DNA of 64,000 bases, taken from Anagrus nilaparvatae (taxonomy: Eukaryota > Arthropoda > Insecta > Hymenoptera > Mymaridae). The number at the start of each line of letters is the position of its first letter. Within the stretch, counting starts at the first letter, position 1. The stretch spans positions 27,545,501 to 27,609,500 of the forward strand of contig JAKSXM010000272.1 of NCBI GenBank assembly GCA_022575985.1, written 5' to 3'. The position numbers and the translations under genes were made by a program. The notes under the pieces are model-generated. The model searched no databases. It worked only from the letters and a program-made list of their open reading frames with translations, and had not been told where the DNA came from. Below, piece by piece: positions 34,753 to 48,800 of this stretch.

Positions 34753-37700
34753 TTTATTTTTTTAATTTTCTGCAGTACTACCAACATAAAATCAGCAACA
34801 GCAAATAATTTTTCTTTTTAAATTATTAAAACACATGAAAAATATACAAAAGAATTACCAAATCTTGCACGAAGTGAAAGTGAAAGAAAAAATAAGAAAG
34901 CTAAAATAAAAGAGACCAACGCGAGTTGTTCTTATTTGATAAAAATTTTTTTTAAGCATAATTTAAACCAGCTGATGTTGTACGCTTTTTATATTTGACT
35001 CCCTTGAAGTTTTTCCACTTTATGAAGTTTTTTTTTTAAATTAATGATAATTCAGTCTTTCACATATTTGGTAAATTTTAAACGAAAAAGTTTATAATAA
35101 AAAAAATTTTAATTAAATATTTTTTATTTTTTTATTACCTACTGCACATATGCAAAAATTTTTTTGTAAATTCTAGTAATAATTTATATAAAAAAAAGAA
35201 AAAAAATAGTCTTAAATAATGATAATAATAACCAAGACTTTAATTAAAAAAAACTGAGATAAATAAAAAACTATAAATAATATTTAAGATTTTTTTAAAA
35301 TCTTAGAAATAAAAAATATTGAATGTAATTGTTTTTATAAAGAACAAAAAGAAAAAAATTTTTTTTTCTTAAAATATACATCCATGTATAAAAAGTTTAT
35401 TTTTTTTTATTTATTTTTACCCTTTTTGTTGCTTGCAAGTAAAGTAAGTATATTTTTTTTATTTTAGCCATAAATTTAATGAAAATTTTAACCAAAGTAA
35501 AAAAATTGGATTTTTTAGTTAAAGTGAGACCATAAAGCTCCATGTAAAAGCTCTAAGCTGGTCAAAAAAATTTGAAGAGTTCTAAAAAGAGTTCCAATGA
35601 ATTAAAAATCTCTGGAATCTCTTTGGAACTTAAAACTATTCGAACCTCTTAAGAGTTTTTTGAGAACATTTTTAAACCTTCTTTAAGGACTCTTAAAAGT
35701 TCTGTTGAAAAATTAACTTTTGCTATTCATAAATGTAACTAAAAATCAAAAATATATACTTTCCAAGCAGAATTTTGTTTCAAAAAGTTCTGGGTCGTAC
35801 CCAAGCCAGTTGCCGGCTGAAAATGTTCGTTTCCGCTACTTGCACGAAACTATCTGAAGCTTAAATTAATTGAAATTTTAAAGATCTTAATATTTTGGTA
35901 AAAAATTTCCATACTACACTGAAAAAAAATGGCGGCTTGAAATTTCCAGTTCCAGAAACCAAATTTTTTTTTCAGTGTAAGTAAAATTAGCTCATATCTA
36001 ATTTTTTCCTTTGGTTAAATCAGTAAAGATAAAAAAGCATAAAATTAAAATTTTTAGAATATGTTGATAAAAAAAATATGGATAAAAATTATAGACAAAA
36101 AATGTCCGTAATAAAAATCCGTTGCACGGGATATACGCAAAAAAAAAGGTAATAACTGCCGGTCAGAGAGAAAAAGAAAAAAAATTTTATTACATAATAA
36201 TATAAAATAAAGAAAATTTTAAAAATGGCAAAAGAATGTTTTACCTTTTTTATTTATTCTTCAAAAGAGTTCTACTATACAATTGCCGAATCTTTTTTGG
36301 CTATGTGCCCCTTTCTTTTTTATAAAATATCCTAAATAAATCATGTATTTTCTTTCATGTCTTAATTAATTTTAAAAAAATAGGTAAGTTATTTGTTATA
36401 AAAAAATTTCCTGTGTCATATTTTCAGAATTTTTAAACTCGATTAATAATTATGTAACGAAAAAAAATAAATAAAAAGAATGTTGCTAAATGTAATAATA
36501 ACAATAATAATTAATAAAATTAATTATTTATAAAAAAAAATATGAGGAAAAAACAAACAAAATTTTTTTTCATCATATAGTGATATTATAGAAATTTTAA
36601 TAATAATAAATAATAATAATAATAATTGTACGTTTAATATATTCTATATTATGATGTATAACAATTGCACATTTTTAAAGAAAAAATAAAAAAAAATATA
36701 TTGTGTGAGCCAAGAAAAACTTTTAAAAAGTAAAATTTATAATATTACGTATACGTATAATATACATACTATAATGATGATTATAAAAAGAAAAGCGGTG
36801 AGAGAAACGTGATGACTGTAATGGTTTTTGATATAATATACAAAAATAACATTTTTATCATCTATTTATACTATATTTTTTGTACACTGTAAGACAAATT
36901 TTATGAAAATTGATTTAAAAAAAATTTTTTTTCTCGCAAGAGAATTGACTTTGCTATGATATATATACGGCTTTGGTAGAAAATTTTATTAATAATTATT
37001 AATAAATTTTCTAGCTTTCTTCTAATTTTAACTTTTCTCGCAAGAAAAATGGCTTTGCTGTGGTATAAATAAGGCTATGATAAAAAATTTGCATCACGTT
37101 TCAAACAATTTAATTAAAATTCATTTTTGATGCTGCGGCCTAATTTTGGTACATTGTTGAAATTAAAAAAAAGCTTACTTTTACAGTGTACAAAAAATGT
37201 CAAAAATTTTGTAACGAGAAAAACTTTTTTACATCAATAAATTTAGTCTAAAAGAAATAGAAAAATATTTTTTTAAAAGCTCCATTTAAAAATAAAACTT
37301 TTTATACAGAAATTTTTTATAAAAACAATGAAAAAAAACTTTTGTAAAAGCTCATTTTTAGTATTTTTTAAGTCGCACGTTTTATCTCCTGCTTTATACA
37401 CTAATAAAAAAAAATACTAACTAAAATAAGTGTTTTATGCTGCTGCTGAATATTAAAAAAATAGTAATAATGACTAAAAAATATCGTTAAATATATGAAA
37501 TAATTAGATAAATTAGATGGCTGCATGCTTTGTTAGCTAAAAATTTATTATAAAAAAAAAGCTCAAATTAATAAATTAAGTTTTTTAAGGATATTTTTTT
37601 AAATGTTCGATATTAATACTATAAATAAATAAATAAAAAACAATCATTTCCTATTACCAACCTTTTTTTCAAACAATGTAATTTCTTTTATTATAATTTT

Positions 37701-39680
37701 AACATTGGGTGCAATTTCATCGTTCATTGTCCTTTAACATACTAAATAGTGATAAAAAAAGGTGTTTGTTTGTATCGAAATACTAAAAATAAACTTATTT
37801 TTTAAATAATAATGTAAAACACTTTTTTTTTTATAAAAATAAAAAAATCTTTGGAAAATTTTTTATGATTGTGTAACTATTACTTAAAAAAAAAGAAAAT
37901 AATAAATTTTAAAAAATCTTTAAATATGTCTAAAATTATTTAAAATTTTCTTCGAACTAGTTCATCTGTACTTATTTTTTATGAGACAATTTTTTATTTT
38001 ATTCTATTTTTATGAATACTTACCCATAAATAATTTCAAATTTCCTTCGAATACTCAATCGAAGAAATCCAAAAGTGTCTTTTCGAATAAAAAATACACA
38101 TTAATTTTTCTACAATTAAATTTTATTTGTTTTCTTTCAATTTTTTTTTTTTTTTGTTTTTTTTATAATAATAATAATTAATAATTTTTGTTTTTTTTTG
38201 TTAAAAATTAAAAATACAATAATAAATAATCGATGACTGAAATTTTAAAATTTCATCGCTTTCATTAAATATATAGCATTTTTTATAATAATAATAATAT
38301 ATGATCTTTTTTTTAATTGTAATATAATTAATTATCATGTAAATTGTTCATTTTTTTTTTTAAATTGCAAACTGCAATTTAATTTTTTCTTTTTTTTTTA
38401 TCTTACTTTACATTATTTTTATAATAATTCATTTTTTTTGTTAAAAAATATTACATATTAGAGCAACATTATTTTTTAAATGTTAAAATTAAAAAAAAAA
38501 GAACCAATTAACATGTTATTATTATTATTATTATTCATTTTTCTTAAAATTTATACAATTTTATTTAGTAATCTCTTTCGCTCTCATAATTACATCCATT
38601 TTTACCATCGAATAATATAATATTCCTTATTTAAGAAAAAAATTCTTTATTCGATAATTATTCCTTAAAGCGAACAAACAAATTTTATTTTAAGAGTATA
38701 AAAAAATTGTTTTATTTAACTATTAACTATTTATTTAAGTTATTTATATATAAATTTGTTTTTTCTTTAACATTTATAATTTAATAATATCAATGTGGTC
38801 TCTGTTCGAGCATTTTGTTTTAAAACTTTATTATTATTATTATTATTAGATTATATATATTTATTATGATTAATTAATTTATTTGTGAAAATTATCCAGC
38901 ATCTCAGACAACAAATAAAGCTTTTTCTAAATTTTAATGACAATTATTTTTTTTGCTATCTAAATTTACAGAAAGCTGGAAAATTTTTTACAGTCTTAGT
39001 GTACCCTAAATAAAAAATTTATTTTACATTAAATTTTCTCAATTAACATTCTCTGTGGTAAGTATTAAATTAAAAATTATTCATTCATACAATTTTTTTA
39101 AAAAAATAATTAAAAATTCACAAAAAAATGTTTTTAATTTTGAAAAATAATTTACAAAACACAGGTACATTAAAAATTTATAATAAAATTTTTCACATTT
39201 TTCTTAATAATTCTATATTAATTTATACACTCATAAAATATTTCTTAGGTGCTAAATATATGTTAGAAGAAATAAAAAATTTATTTAACTTATATACAAA
39301 CAATTATAAAATAAAAAAATAATAAATTTATAATTTATTTACAAAAGAAAAATAAAAATATATTGAAAATTTTATTAATAATATAGGTAAATTTATATAT
39401 TTTTTGTCTTTTTATCTTAAAACTAACTTAATATTTATCTGACATTAAAACTAAAAAATAAAGAAATGATTGCAATTTTTTTTTGTGTAAAAAGCTCATT
39501 TTAAAATTTATCTTAAATATACATTTAAATATGTACGTGTGTGTGTGTGTTTATATATGTATTAAATATATGATAAAAAATCATCAGAGTAGACCAAAAT
39601 TTATCGATAAAAAATTTTTAACAAAAAAGGAGATTAGAAAATTCCTTTGTCAAAAATTTTAAAAATCAGCGAACAAATAT

Positions 39681-39848
39681 TTATTGAACGATACAACAAC
39701 ATGGATTACTTGTTAATGCTTGATTATTATTAATATTGTTACAAATATCATCATGTTGTTGTTGATTATTATGATTATTATGATTATTTATTGAATGATG
39801 ATTTTCTTCAATTGTACGCTGACGATTGGCTACTCTGGTACACCTGGG
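39681..39848 (-). other. 55-codon open extension after TAG ending in a CaaX box (candidate readthrough)
   Basis: The main frame of the large gene stops at TAG (39851-39849, codon context CAA TAG CCC). The same frame then continues for 55 sense codons to TAA at 39683-39681. The early part uses GC-containing codons (PRCTRVANRQRTIEEN), the middle is an Asn/His/Gln tract, and the end is NPCCCIVQ. Cys-Ile-Val-Gln at the C-terminus is a CaaX motif with a terminal residue favouring farnesylation, and the two preceding cysteines are typical palmitoylation positions. An alternative acceptor after ACCAGAG (about 39836) could also enter this frame without readthrough, but it lacks a pyrimidine tract. 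Confidence 0.5.
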
Positions 39849-42800
39849 CTATTGATTTTCTAATGAATAGTGACGTGAACGTTTCCAAAAATTTTTAAAG
39901 AAACTTTTCTTTTTGGGTGCTTCGTTTGTTTCCATACCTAAAAACAAAAATTTTATTTATTTAAATTCAAGGTTTTTATCAAATTTATTGATTATTTTTT
40001 TTAAAGCTACTATTTACGTGATTTATTTTTTTTTCAAGGCTTTTTATATTCTGTTTTTTTTTATTGATATAAATGATAAATTTTTTTAAAGAATTATTCA
40101 TGATTTATTTAAGGTCAATTAAAATTGAATTAATTAATATTATATAGGAACCGAAATCTTTTAATCATGATTAATAGTATCGTTCAAAAATTTTTTTCTC
40201 GCACCCTCATAATTTTGGGTAATTAAGACAGTTTTTGTAATATTTCAATCTGATGATGAATAAATCTATGAAATTTTTGTGATCATTTATAAACTATTAG
40301 ATGTAATTAATTATGTGATTTATCATTTTGAAAAAACAATTTTAATGATTTTCTTAACTTAATAAAGCAATTTAAGCAAAATGCTAAAAAATTGAAAATT
40401 TCACGAAGCATTATTAGTTGTTGATTTATCAAATAGTAAGTAGAAAAAGTATCCCTTAAACTGCAAATAGTACAAGTTAATTAGCAAAAAATTGAAAATA
40501 AAAACCATATTTATTCTGTGAAACAACTTTGTGCTAAAAAAGCGCCTTACAGCCAAAAAATTCATTTTATTTACATGCGGAATATAAAGTACAATTTTTC
40601 GGCTTGGGATGTTTCGAAAGGGGATTAAAAAAACATAAACAATGGGATATTTTTACTTACAGATCCAAACCTGAAATTTTATTAATTATCCGAAAATCAA
40701 AATTTTTTATATAGCCCTAAACCCGTATTATTCTAAGTCTCTAAATCGAAATTATGCTAACAATAAGTCCCGTTTGTTAAATTTCATGAGTTAAAAACAC
40801 TGAATACAAATTTTTTTGTGCTTAATTTTTTGTCTTCATACTTTTTTCATAATTTTGGTGTTCAATTTTGTTGTTTAAAAAATTTTGTGCTTAAATTATA
40901 AAACTAAAGTTATCAATTTTCCGAACGATGTACCAATAAATACAAGGCTTTAAATTTGATTTACAGCCTTCCAGCAATCCCTAACATTATATATGATTCC
41001 TTTGCCATATAAGTACAGAGTTAAAGCTTTAGGGGAATGTGGGTAACATTTTAGCAATCACTGAGAGGTATTGCGAATGTATCAGATATGCCTGATTTTT
41101 TATTTTTACCCTCTGCACCTCATCAAAAGTACGACTAACTATTATTTCATATTTTTATAACTCTTACCCCTCCTTTTAATTTAAAGATAATGACCAACAA
41201 AACATGAAATTTTTTTTAAATATATTTTTTGTATTTTTAAACCAACAAAACAACAAGGAAATCAATAAATTATTTGAAATTCTTAATGCATAGCATTAAA
41301 ATGACATTAAAAAAATATTATAATTCAAATATTTCAGTATAATTAGGGCAGCAGTTACGTAATCTGTGGTAGAGACTATTATATATATCTAAAAAAAAAA
41401 TTAGCCACAAAGAGCGAGAAGTGATACGGGAAGATTACAATGTCATTAAAAAAAACTTTGTTTAATTCCTTGAAATTTCCGCTTCCCTTACATCACATAA
41501 ATCTTGGATTAGTGGGACAATTCATTGGCATTAGACAAAGAACTACTAAAACGTTTTAAATTCCTTGTTTAAATAGTTTGTAGAATAAAAAAAAGTTCTT
41601 TTACATGCAGTGCATTGATTTGAGAATAATTTGATTATGAATTTTAGAATCGTTTACATAAATTCAGACTTCGAAGAGATTCTCAAATGAAATTTTTGGT
41701 GATATTTATCTGCAAAATTTAGGCTCAAATTTAATCATTTTAAGTTCTGTTTCGACTTTTTGAAACCATTAACTGGGTCATGACGGGTAAAAACTATCAC
41801 TCAATTTTTTAAGTAAAATGTTAAATGTTTTTTAAGAAATGAAAATAAATAAAAATAGAAACTATTCTGGGAGTTCAAAAAAAAAAAGTTTTACAGAAAT
41901 AGACTCGATCAAGTCGACGAATTGTGGTGCCTAGTGAAATTTCCATAATATAATTATATGATTTTTAATCAAAACTTTGTTTTCGAGTATCTGACGAACT
42001 ATGAAGAAGTAATTTAAGTAATTTAAGTTAGAATGCATAATTTAACTGAAATATTTTGTAGAAATAAAATAGAAAATTAAATAGACTATTTTGATAAGTT
42101 ATTAGTCAGGAGTTTCTTATCACTGCAGAATTACCCTGTTTGAATTTTAATCAATATGGATTTTAATTTAAAATCTTGCTTGAGACATTCTTATTTAATG
42201 AATAATTTGGTTTAGATGTCAAATTTTCATAAATTCATAAAAATTATGGAAGATAAATTAAGGTTGAAAATTTTTAGAAAGAGTAACAACAAGTTTAGCC
42301 CGTTTTGGGAACCACGATAATTCTGAAACTTTACTAATTATTGGAAATATTGAATATTATGAAAAATTTGCAAAATTAAATAAATAATTAATCAATTATT
42401 TGAAAAATGTGAACGATAAATAGAATTAATAAAAATTTCATAACAAATTACCTAAATTTAAAGTATGAGGGGTTAAATTAAAGCTTATCAAAAATCAAGA
42501 ATTTAAATATTTTTTCATTATTTTTTGCTCAGTAACTTTAACTTAAAATCTTACGCTTTAAATTTGAGGTTACCAAAATGGGCTAAAATTCATGTTTTTT
42601 GCGTTTATTCTTTGTTCCTAAAAAGAATTTTAGGAAATTAATTAAATTAAAAATTCCTTTATTCTTCCTTCCCTAAGACTAGATTCGAAGGTTTACGAGA
42701 TAAGACTCTTCATTTCATATCAAAAACCTGTTTCTTAAACAAAAACATTTTTTAGTAGAATAGAGCAATTTTTTACAAATCCCAGATGAGTAATACACGC

Positions 42801-45800
42801 AGTATCCTCATTGTGAACTAACTAGAATCCCTCCACTTTGATTTAGTCATACCCCAAAAAAAATTCTTAAATCAAATTCATCCACTCAAAAAATATTTCC
42901 TGAATATCATCATTGTAAAATATTTAAAGCACGTTTTTTTTTTATTCTGGCATTTTCTGCGTCTATAAATAAATTTTTTTTTTAGCAAAGAAAGAAGAAT
43001 ATATCGAGAGAGAATGTCCCTTGAATCTAAAATACTATTATTTCCGGTTTGTGTTATAATTATAATGTACACATAAAAAATAAAAATTGTCAGGAAGTTT
43101 CAAATAGATATCAGATATCAATTATAATAAATAAAGTTTTTTTTTTTTGATACCATTTTAAAATTAATCATTTAAAAAAAAAAAATAGTAAAATTAAACG
43201 CATTTTTTTAAGCAAATTATGACTAAATTAGACCATAATTGAAAATTATGTCATGGACTGTAGATTATTTATAAACTATCGAAGGGCAAGATCGAATCTT
43301 GATTAGAAAATTTTTTTACAGTGACCTTGAATAAATAATGTTACACATATTTGATAAATTTTTTATACTTAATCTGGTTAAAATATGCAATTGCGTGGGG
43401 GGTATTAACGTTATGTAAGTTTTAAATTCTATCAATAATTGAATAAAAACTGTAGAATCTTAAGTCAGATGATAAAAATGTCTTAGTAATTTAAAAAAGT
43501 AAAAGTGAGTTTTTCCATAAGATTTTAAAAATAACATAAAGTATTTATTAATAGAGACTTTTTTGATGCTTACTAAATATAAGAAGCGAAAAATATAACT
43601 TCATCATCGTGCAAGGGAGGAGTAAAAAAGATATTTTAGATCTTTTTCTTCTAGAGAGCTCTTTTTACTTTACTAAATTCGGTTGTATGAGGAGACATAA
43701 TTTTAAATTATTATTTTTTTTTTTGCCTGCCTGACTGTTGACTTTTACTTACCGGCGTATGGACCAGATGGCGAAAGATTATCCTTTCCAGATTTTTCTT
43801 TGCTTCCATTTCCTGAAACAATTGTAAAGATAAGATTTTAATTAAATGTTTTTTTATATTATAAACTTTTTATTTATTTTTAATTACAGTTTTTTAGAAT
43901 TTTTCTAATTTATATGCAAATGATTATTTTATTTTTATGAGCTGGTTTAGGTAATTTGGTTTTAATTGTTGGATTGCTAATTTCGTTTTTAATTCAAAAT
44001 CAAACCAGTTAATTTAATTTTGACATTATTTTTAAATTTCACTTAAATAATTTAGATAAATATTCCTAAATATTTATTTGCAATTAAAAATTTAAATTAT
44101 TCAAGTAAGGCCGCAGTTTAATGCGTAGTACAACATTTTCGTCAACTGCGCAGGCAATGCGAAATTTTCAGCATAATATTCTGAACAAATTCTTACTTAT
44201 TTAAAGAATTTATTTTTTAGAATTTATTAGAGCTCATAAAAAATGCTCAAAAAAGTCAAATCGAAGTACGTTTTTTGTTTTTTATTCAACGATAAGATTA
44301 CCTATACCAACTCATGTATAAATATTAAAAATTAAAACTATCAAATAAAAAAATTGATAAAAATTAAGCAATTCTAATGACGAAGGCGAAAGTATATGTA
44401 AATTTAAAATATTACTTTTAACAATTAATCATGCAATTAGATTACAAAAACTTGTATATTAATCATGCTTTTAAAATACTTTGCATGCATTCGTTATGTT
44501 CTTGAAGAAAGAATTAAATTTTTGATAAATTTCAAAAATATAAAATTAATTTTTTATATTAAAGTCTGTAAACACAATAGGGTGACTGTACCAATTAGTG
44601 ATCTAAGTTTTCCCTGTTAATGAACACTCGTTTTTCATAAGAATAAAATGGTATTGAATATTTATTGGGAGTGGTCATTAATTGGTTCAGTCGGATATTT
44701 TGATTTTTTATTTCTTAAGCTGCTTAGAACTCTTACGAAAATTCCACTGTTCAAAGTAACTCCAACATAATTTTCTGAAAAAAGCAGTAAATTTTCAAGA
44801 AAAATCGTGAATTTAACTACCTTTCGCAAATTTGTGATAAAAAATTGTAAATTTTCAACATTATTTAGATACTTTCTAAAAAAAACCGAGAATTTTCGAT
44901 TTTTATAAAAAATGTACTAATTTTACGCAAATATACTATTTTTTTGCAAAAATACAGTAGTTAATTTTAAAAGTGTAAGATATAAATAAAAAGGCTCCTA
45001 TTCTGTAGACACTTATTTTTTGGCTGTTAGGTCCATGAGATTCTCCAACCAGTACATGGATATTTTGAATCACTGATGAAATTATGGTCTAATTGCCCAA
45101 GATAAACAACTTTATGTTACTTTTGCAACTTAAATCCATTTTTATCAAAAAGTGCTCAAATATCAGTCTGAATTATTTTTGTTCATTCTCGTTTAGCCAG
45201 CTCTAAAACTCAAACTCTCTTTAAGAAATTTCACAGACCTATGAGCAACAAAGTGATAGGGATGCATTTCCCAAAAAGGTTTCAAAAGAGTTTCAACAAT
45301 ATCTTTGGAGATTTTTAAAACTGAAGCAAATTTCAGTAAGAGTTCCTACTAATAAATTAGATTTATTAAACAATTCTTTGCTGGGATAAAAAATTCTTCA
45401 ACAAAAATAAACTTTTATTACAATATTTAAAAATATTTCTTATATACACCTCTTACTCATTTAATTATTTATAATAATTACGTGAAGAAAAAAATATTAA
45501 ATTTAAAAAATATTCTTATAATCATGAAAGTCATTAATTTAAAAAAAACATGCTTAAAAAATAAAAAATATATAAATTATTTAAAATATTTTGTAAAATA
45601 ATCTTGTAAACACATAATTTGCATATAAAAATAAAAAAAAAAATTTTTTTGCCAATGTACACTGAATAATTACTTGATGAATAATTACTAAAATTATTAT
45701 TTTCTTTGAATTCTTCAAACTATTTACATTTCAAATATTTGCAGATTTGATTGTGTGTGTAAATGTTGGTGATTGTGTGAACCAAAAATGTGTTTTCACT

Positions 45801-48800
45801 TATTGTAATATTTAATATTTTTTTTTAGATTAGAAATTTAAAATATTTTCTGTAATTTTGAATAGAGAAAATAAATTTGAGGAGGCTATTGAGATTACTT
45901 TAGTTAGCTATCACTTTTTGGCTATAAAACCTATTCAGGGTCAGGGTCATCTCATTGCAACTTTTTTATCAATTTCGATTTGTTTAGCAAATAATTATAC
46001 TTTTAGACTAGTTTAGAATTTTTTTTTGTTAAATTAGACTTCAATAACTGATATTTGATTTGAAATTTAGTAACCATAAAATTTACCACTAGACCACTGT
46101 GGCTTCGATTAGCTGATTTAAACATAATGAAATTTAAGTAATCGAATTTATTCTGCGTAAAATTGAAAATAAGACCACATGATTAAATTTTGAATTTATT
46201 TTGTCTGAATGTAACTCTAAAATTCTGATTCCTACAAATATCCTGTGATATTTAAAGTTCTAAAAAAATTTTTTTTAAATAAACAAAAATTTCTTTCAAA
46301 TTGATAACCAATTGCGAAACACACAATACAAGCAGACAATTTTTCCACCGTGAACTAAAAAAATCCTCGTAACAAAAGAATAATAACAATTTTTCGTATA
46401 ACAATAAAATAATTATAAAAAATAAAAACAGGTGAAAGTAAAAAAAAAAAAAAAACATAAATTTTTCGTGATTAACAAGCATAAAAACTTACTATAATCG
46501 AAAAATAATAGATTAAGAAAAAAACACACGCAACAACATATTTAGCAGCAAAAGAAAAATAAAAAAAAATTGTCGTTTACCTATTTTCCTACATCGAGTA
46601 TCCTAAAAAAGGAAAATTCTTGTATATGAAGAATCTTCACTGTATTGTAATTATAATTAACTTTGTATGTGTTAAAAATAATAATTTGAAAGATTTTTTA
46701 TAGTAGAAGAAGAGACTGTATTATAAATTTTTTTCTCTTATTTATGGCAAATTTAGTTAACATGCGATTTTTTTATATGGAAAAATTATGGTAATAAAAA
46801 ATTGTTATTTTTTTTTACACTTGCTTCGATAATTTGTTTGTATATGCAAAATAAAATGGTTTTTAGAGTGCTGGGTTTGATCTAGATTTGAAAATTTTAT
46901 TGATTTTATAATTTTGTTTGTAAATTGGTCCTAAATTGGGCTATTAGCTAAAGTTTTAGTTTTTTAAAGAGATTTTTAGGAACGCCTAATTAACAAAGCA
47001 AGATTAGATTTAAAGTTCAATCAGTTTCTTTAATCAAAGAGTGTATTACAATTCCAATGGAAGTTAAAAAATTCAATTTCTGATTTGAATAAATAATTTC
47101 CAACGTTACAGCACTCAGTAATTATTAGTAAAAGTATTTTTTATTGTATTCAAATATTAGAGAAAGTAAATTAATTTAAGCCTGATTACATAAATTCAAC
47201 AAAATATTTCAATTATTTACTCTGAATTGACAAACTCAAAAGCACTCGAGAGGGTCTCAAAATTAAAGAAAAGGGTTAAATATCTCGTGTTTTTGATCGT
47301 ACTTTAATTAGAAACTTGAAATATCTTCTGACCACCTGATGTTAAACCAATCAAATAGAGATCTGATTTTTTATAATAAATAAGAAATTCAGAAGTATAG
47401 AAAAAATCAAATATTTGTATTTTCTATTTAAAGGTAAATTCTGTTTAAGTTAAACTAGATTTTCTACTTGGAAATAAAAAGTGTATTAAATGTGTCGAGT
47501 AAGCTTTTCTCTTTTTTTGATGCTTGAAAAATATTCAATGGAAATATAACAAATTTTTTTATCAATTGTACTAAAAGTAAGTGAAGTAACAAGTATTTGC
47601 TTTGAAATTGAATAATAAATAGAAAAACACGTTTTTTAGATTGTGAAAAATCTATTTTTGTTGGATAGTTTGAATATAAAATTAAGGTTTTAAATTTTCT
47701 CCAATTTTTTAGGGAGGGTTTGATTTGTAATTTTTTATTATGTAAAATTTCAAAATTAAATGGAAGAGGATTTTGTCTAAAACAGTTTTACCTAATAACC
47801 AAAATCAAGCCCAAATATTAAATCTTAAAATCAGAACCCAGAATTAAATCGATCTTTCAAAAACTTTGACTAACCAAAAAAACTTCTTTTTCCACTTCTT
47901 GCATCAAATCATATCAAACGAGAAGTATATCAATTTTAAAATACAGCCTTTGTTCTTAAAAAATAAAAGCGATAAATCATTTATTAATATTTTGTTTACG
48001 ATAGATAAGGATTAATGCTATTGAAAATATAATTCAAAACGATGTAATCCTTGACAAAGAGAAATAATCTGACTCACGTATTTTTAACTGATATTCAACA
48101 AATATTTTTAATTAAATTATTTATTTTTCAATGTCATTTCATTTTTTTGGCAAAAATAAGCGATTTTATTAAAAAATATTTTGTTGAAAATTTACTCGCA
48201 TTAAAAAGCTTCAAACTTTTTCCAATACCAGATAGTTAATAGTTTTATCGAGTAAATTTTTGACGCAAGTCTCATTATTTTCAACAAAAACATTCATGTC
48301 GATATTTAAATGTCATTTTTTTTCAGACATCGAATTTTTTGTAAAATAAATTGGAGTATTTGACTAGAATATAAACCACATGAGCAGTGCAAATAAACAA
48401 GAACATTAAAGTGTCTGGAAAAGACGAGATCGATATTTAACACCTTATACAGTTGAATGGGAAAATGAGACAAGCTTTTTTTATTGACAGAATTTATAGG
48501 GAAATCTAAATTTGTTTTTCTGTAAATTTGATATAATAATTTTTTAAATTCGAGTTTTAAATTCTGGCTCTGATTTAAATTATCTGAAAATTCAGTCTAA
48601 ATTAATGAGAATTTGTCCAATAAAATTGATTTGGGTAAATTAAAAAAAAATTTTCCCAAACAAAAACGAGACCTTTGAGGTCGTCATCCCTTTATTTGAT
48701 TACATCAGACACAGAGAAAAACCAATCCTTTTCTTATAACACGCAGGCGTATTAAAATTTCTCTCTTGCTAGGATCGTATATTAAATGCAAAAATTATCC

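Larger units (their letters stand above)
27904..39680. other. 11.8-kb gene-poor region between profilin and the large minus-strand gene
   Basis: This region holds the profilin 3' UTR at the left and the probable 3' UTR of the large minus-strand gene at the right. Simple repeats are common: CATA/CTA units near 27957-27980, (TAA)n near 36600-36625, (TTA)n near 38517-38535 and 38830-38848, and (GT)n near 39536-39550. A direct repeat pair begins TTCTCGCAAGA at about 36932 and 37034. Short reading frames such as 28604-28840, 37981-38181 and 39128-39322 are AT-driven or featureless and I do not call them. Specific elements are listed separately. Confidence 0.55.

Noticed and set aside
37981..39322. 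Short AT-driven frames (37981-38181, 39128-39322)
   Set aside because: Phe/Ile/Asn/Lys-dominated translations typical of random AT-rich DNA. They lie in the presumed 3' flank of the large gene.
46581..46602. 22-nt microexon candidate on the minus strand of the large gene (TTTTTTAG before, GTAAAC after)
   Set aside because: In the required phase it reads Gly-Tyr-Ser-Met-stop, while the flanking exons join in frame without it. It could be a rare alternative end, but AT-rich introns produce such borders by chance.
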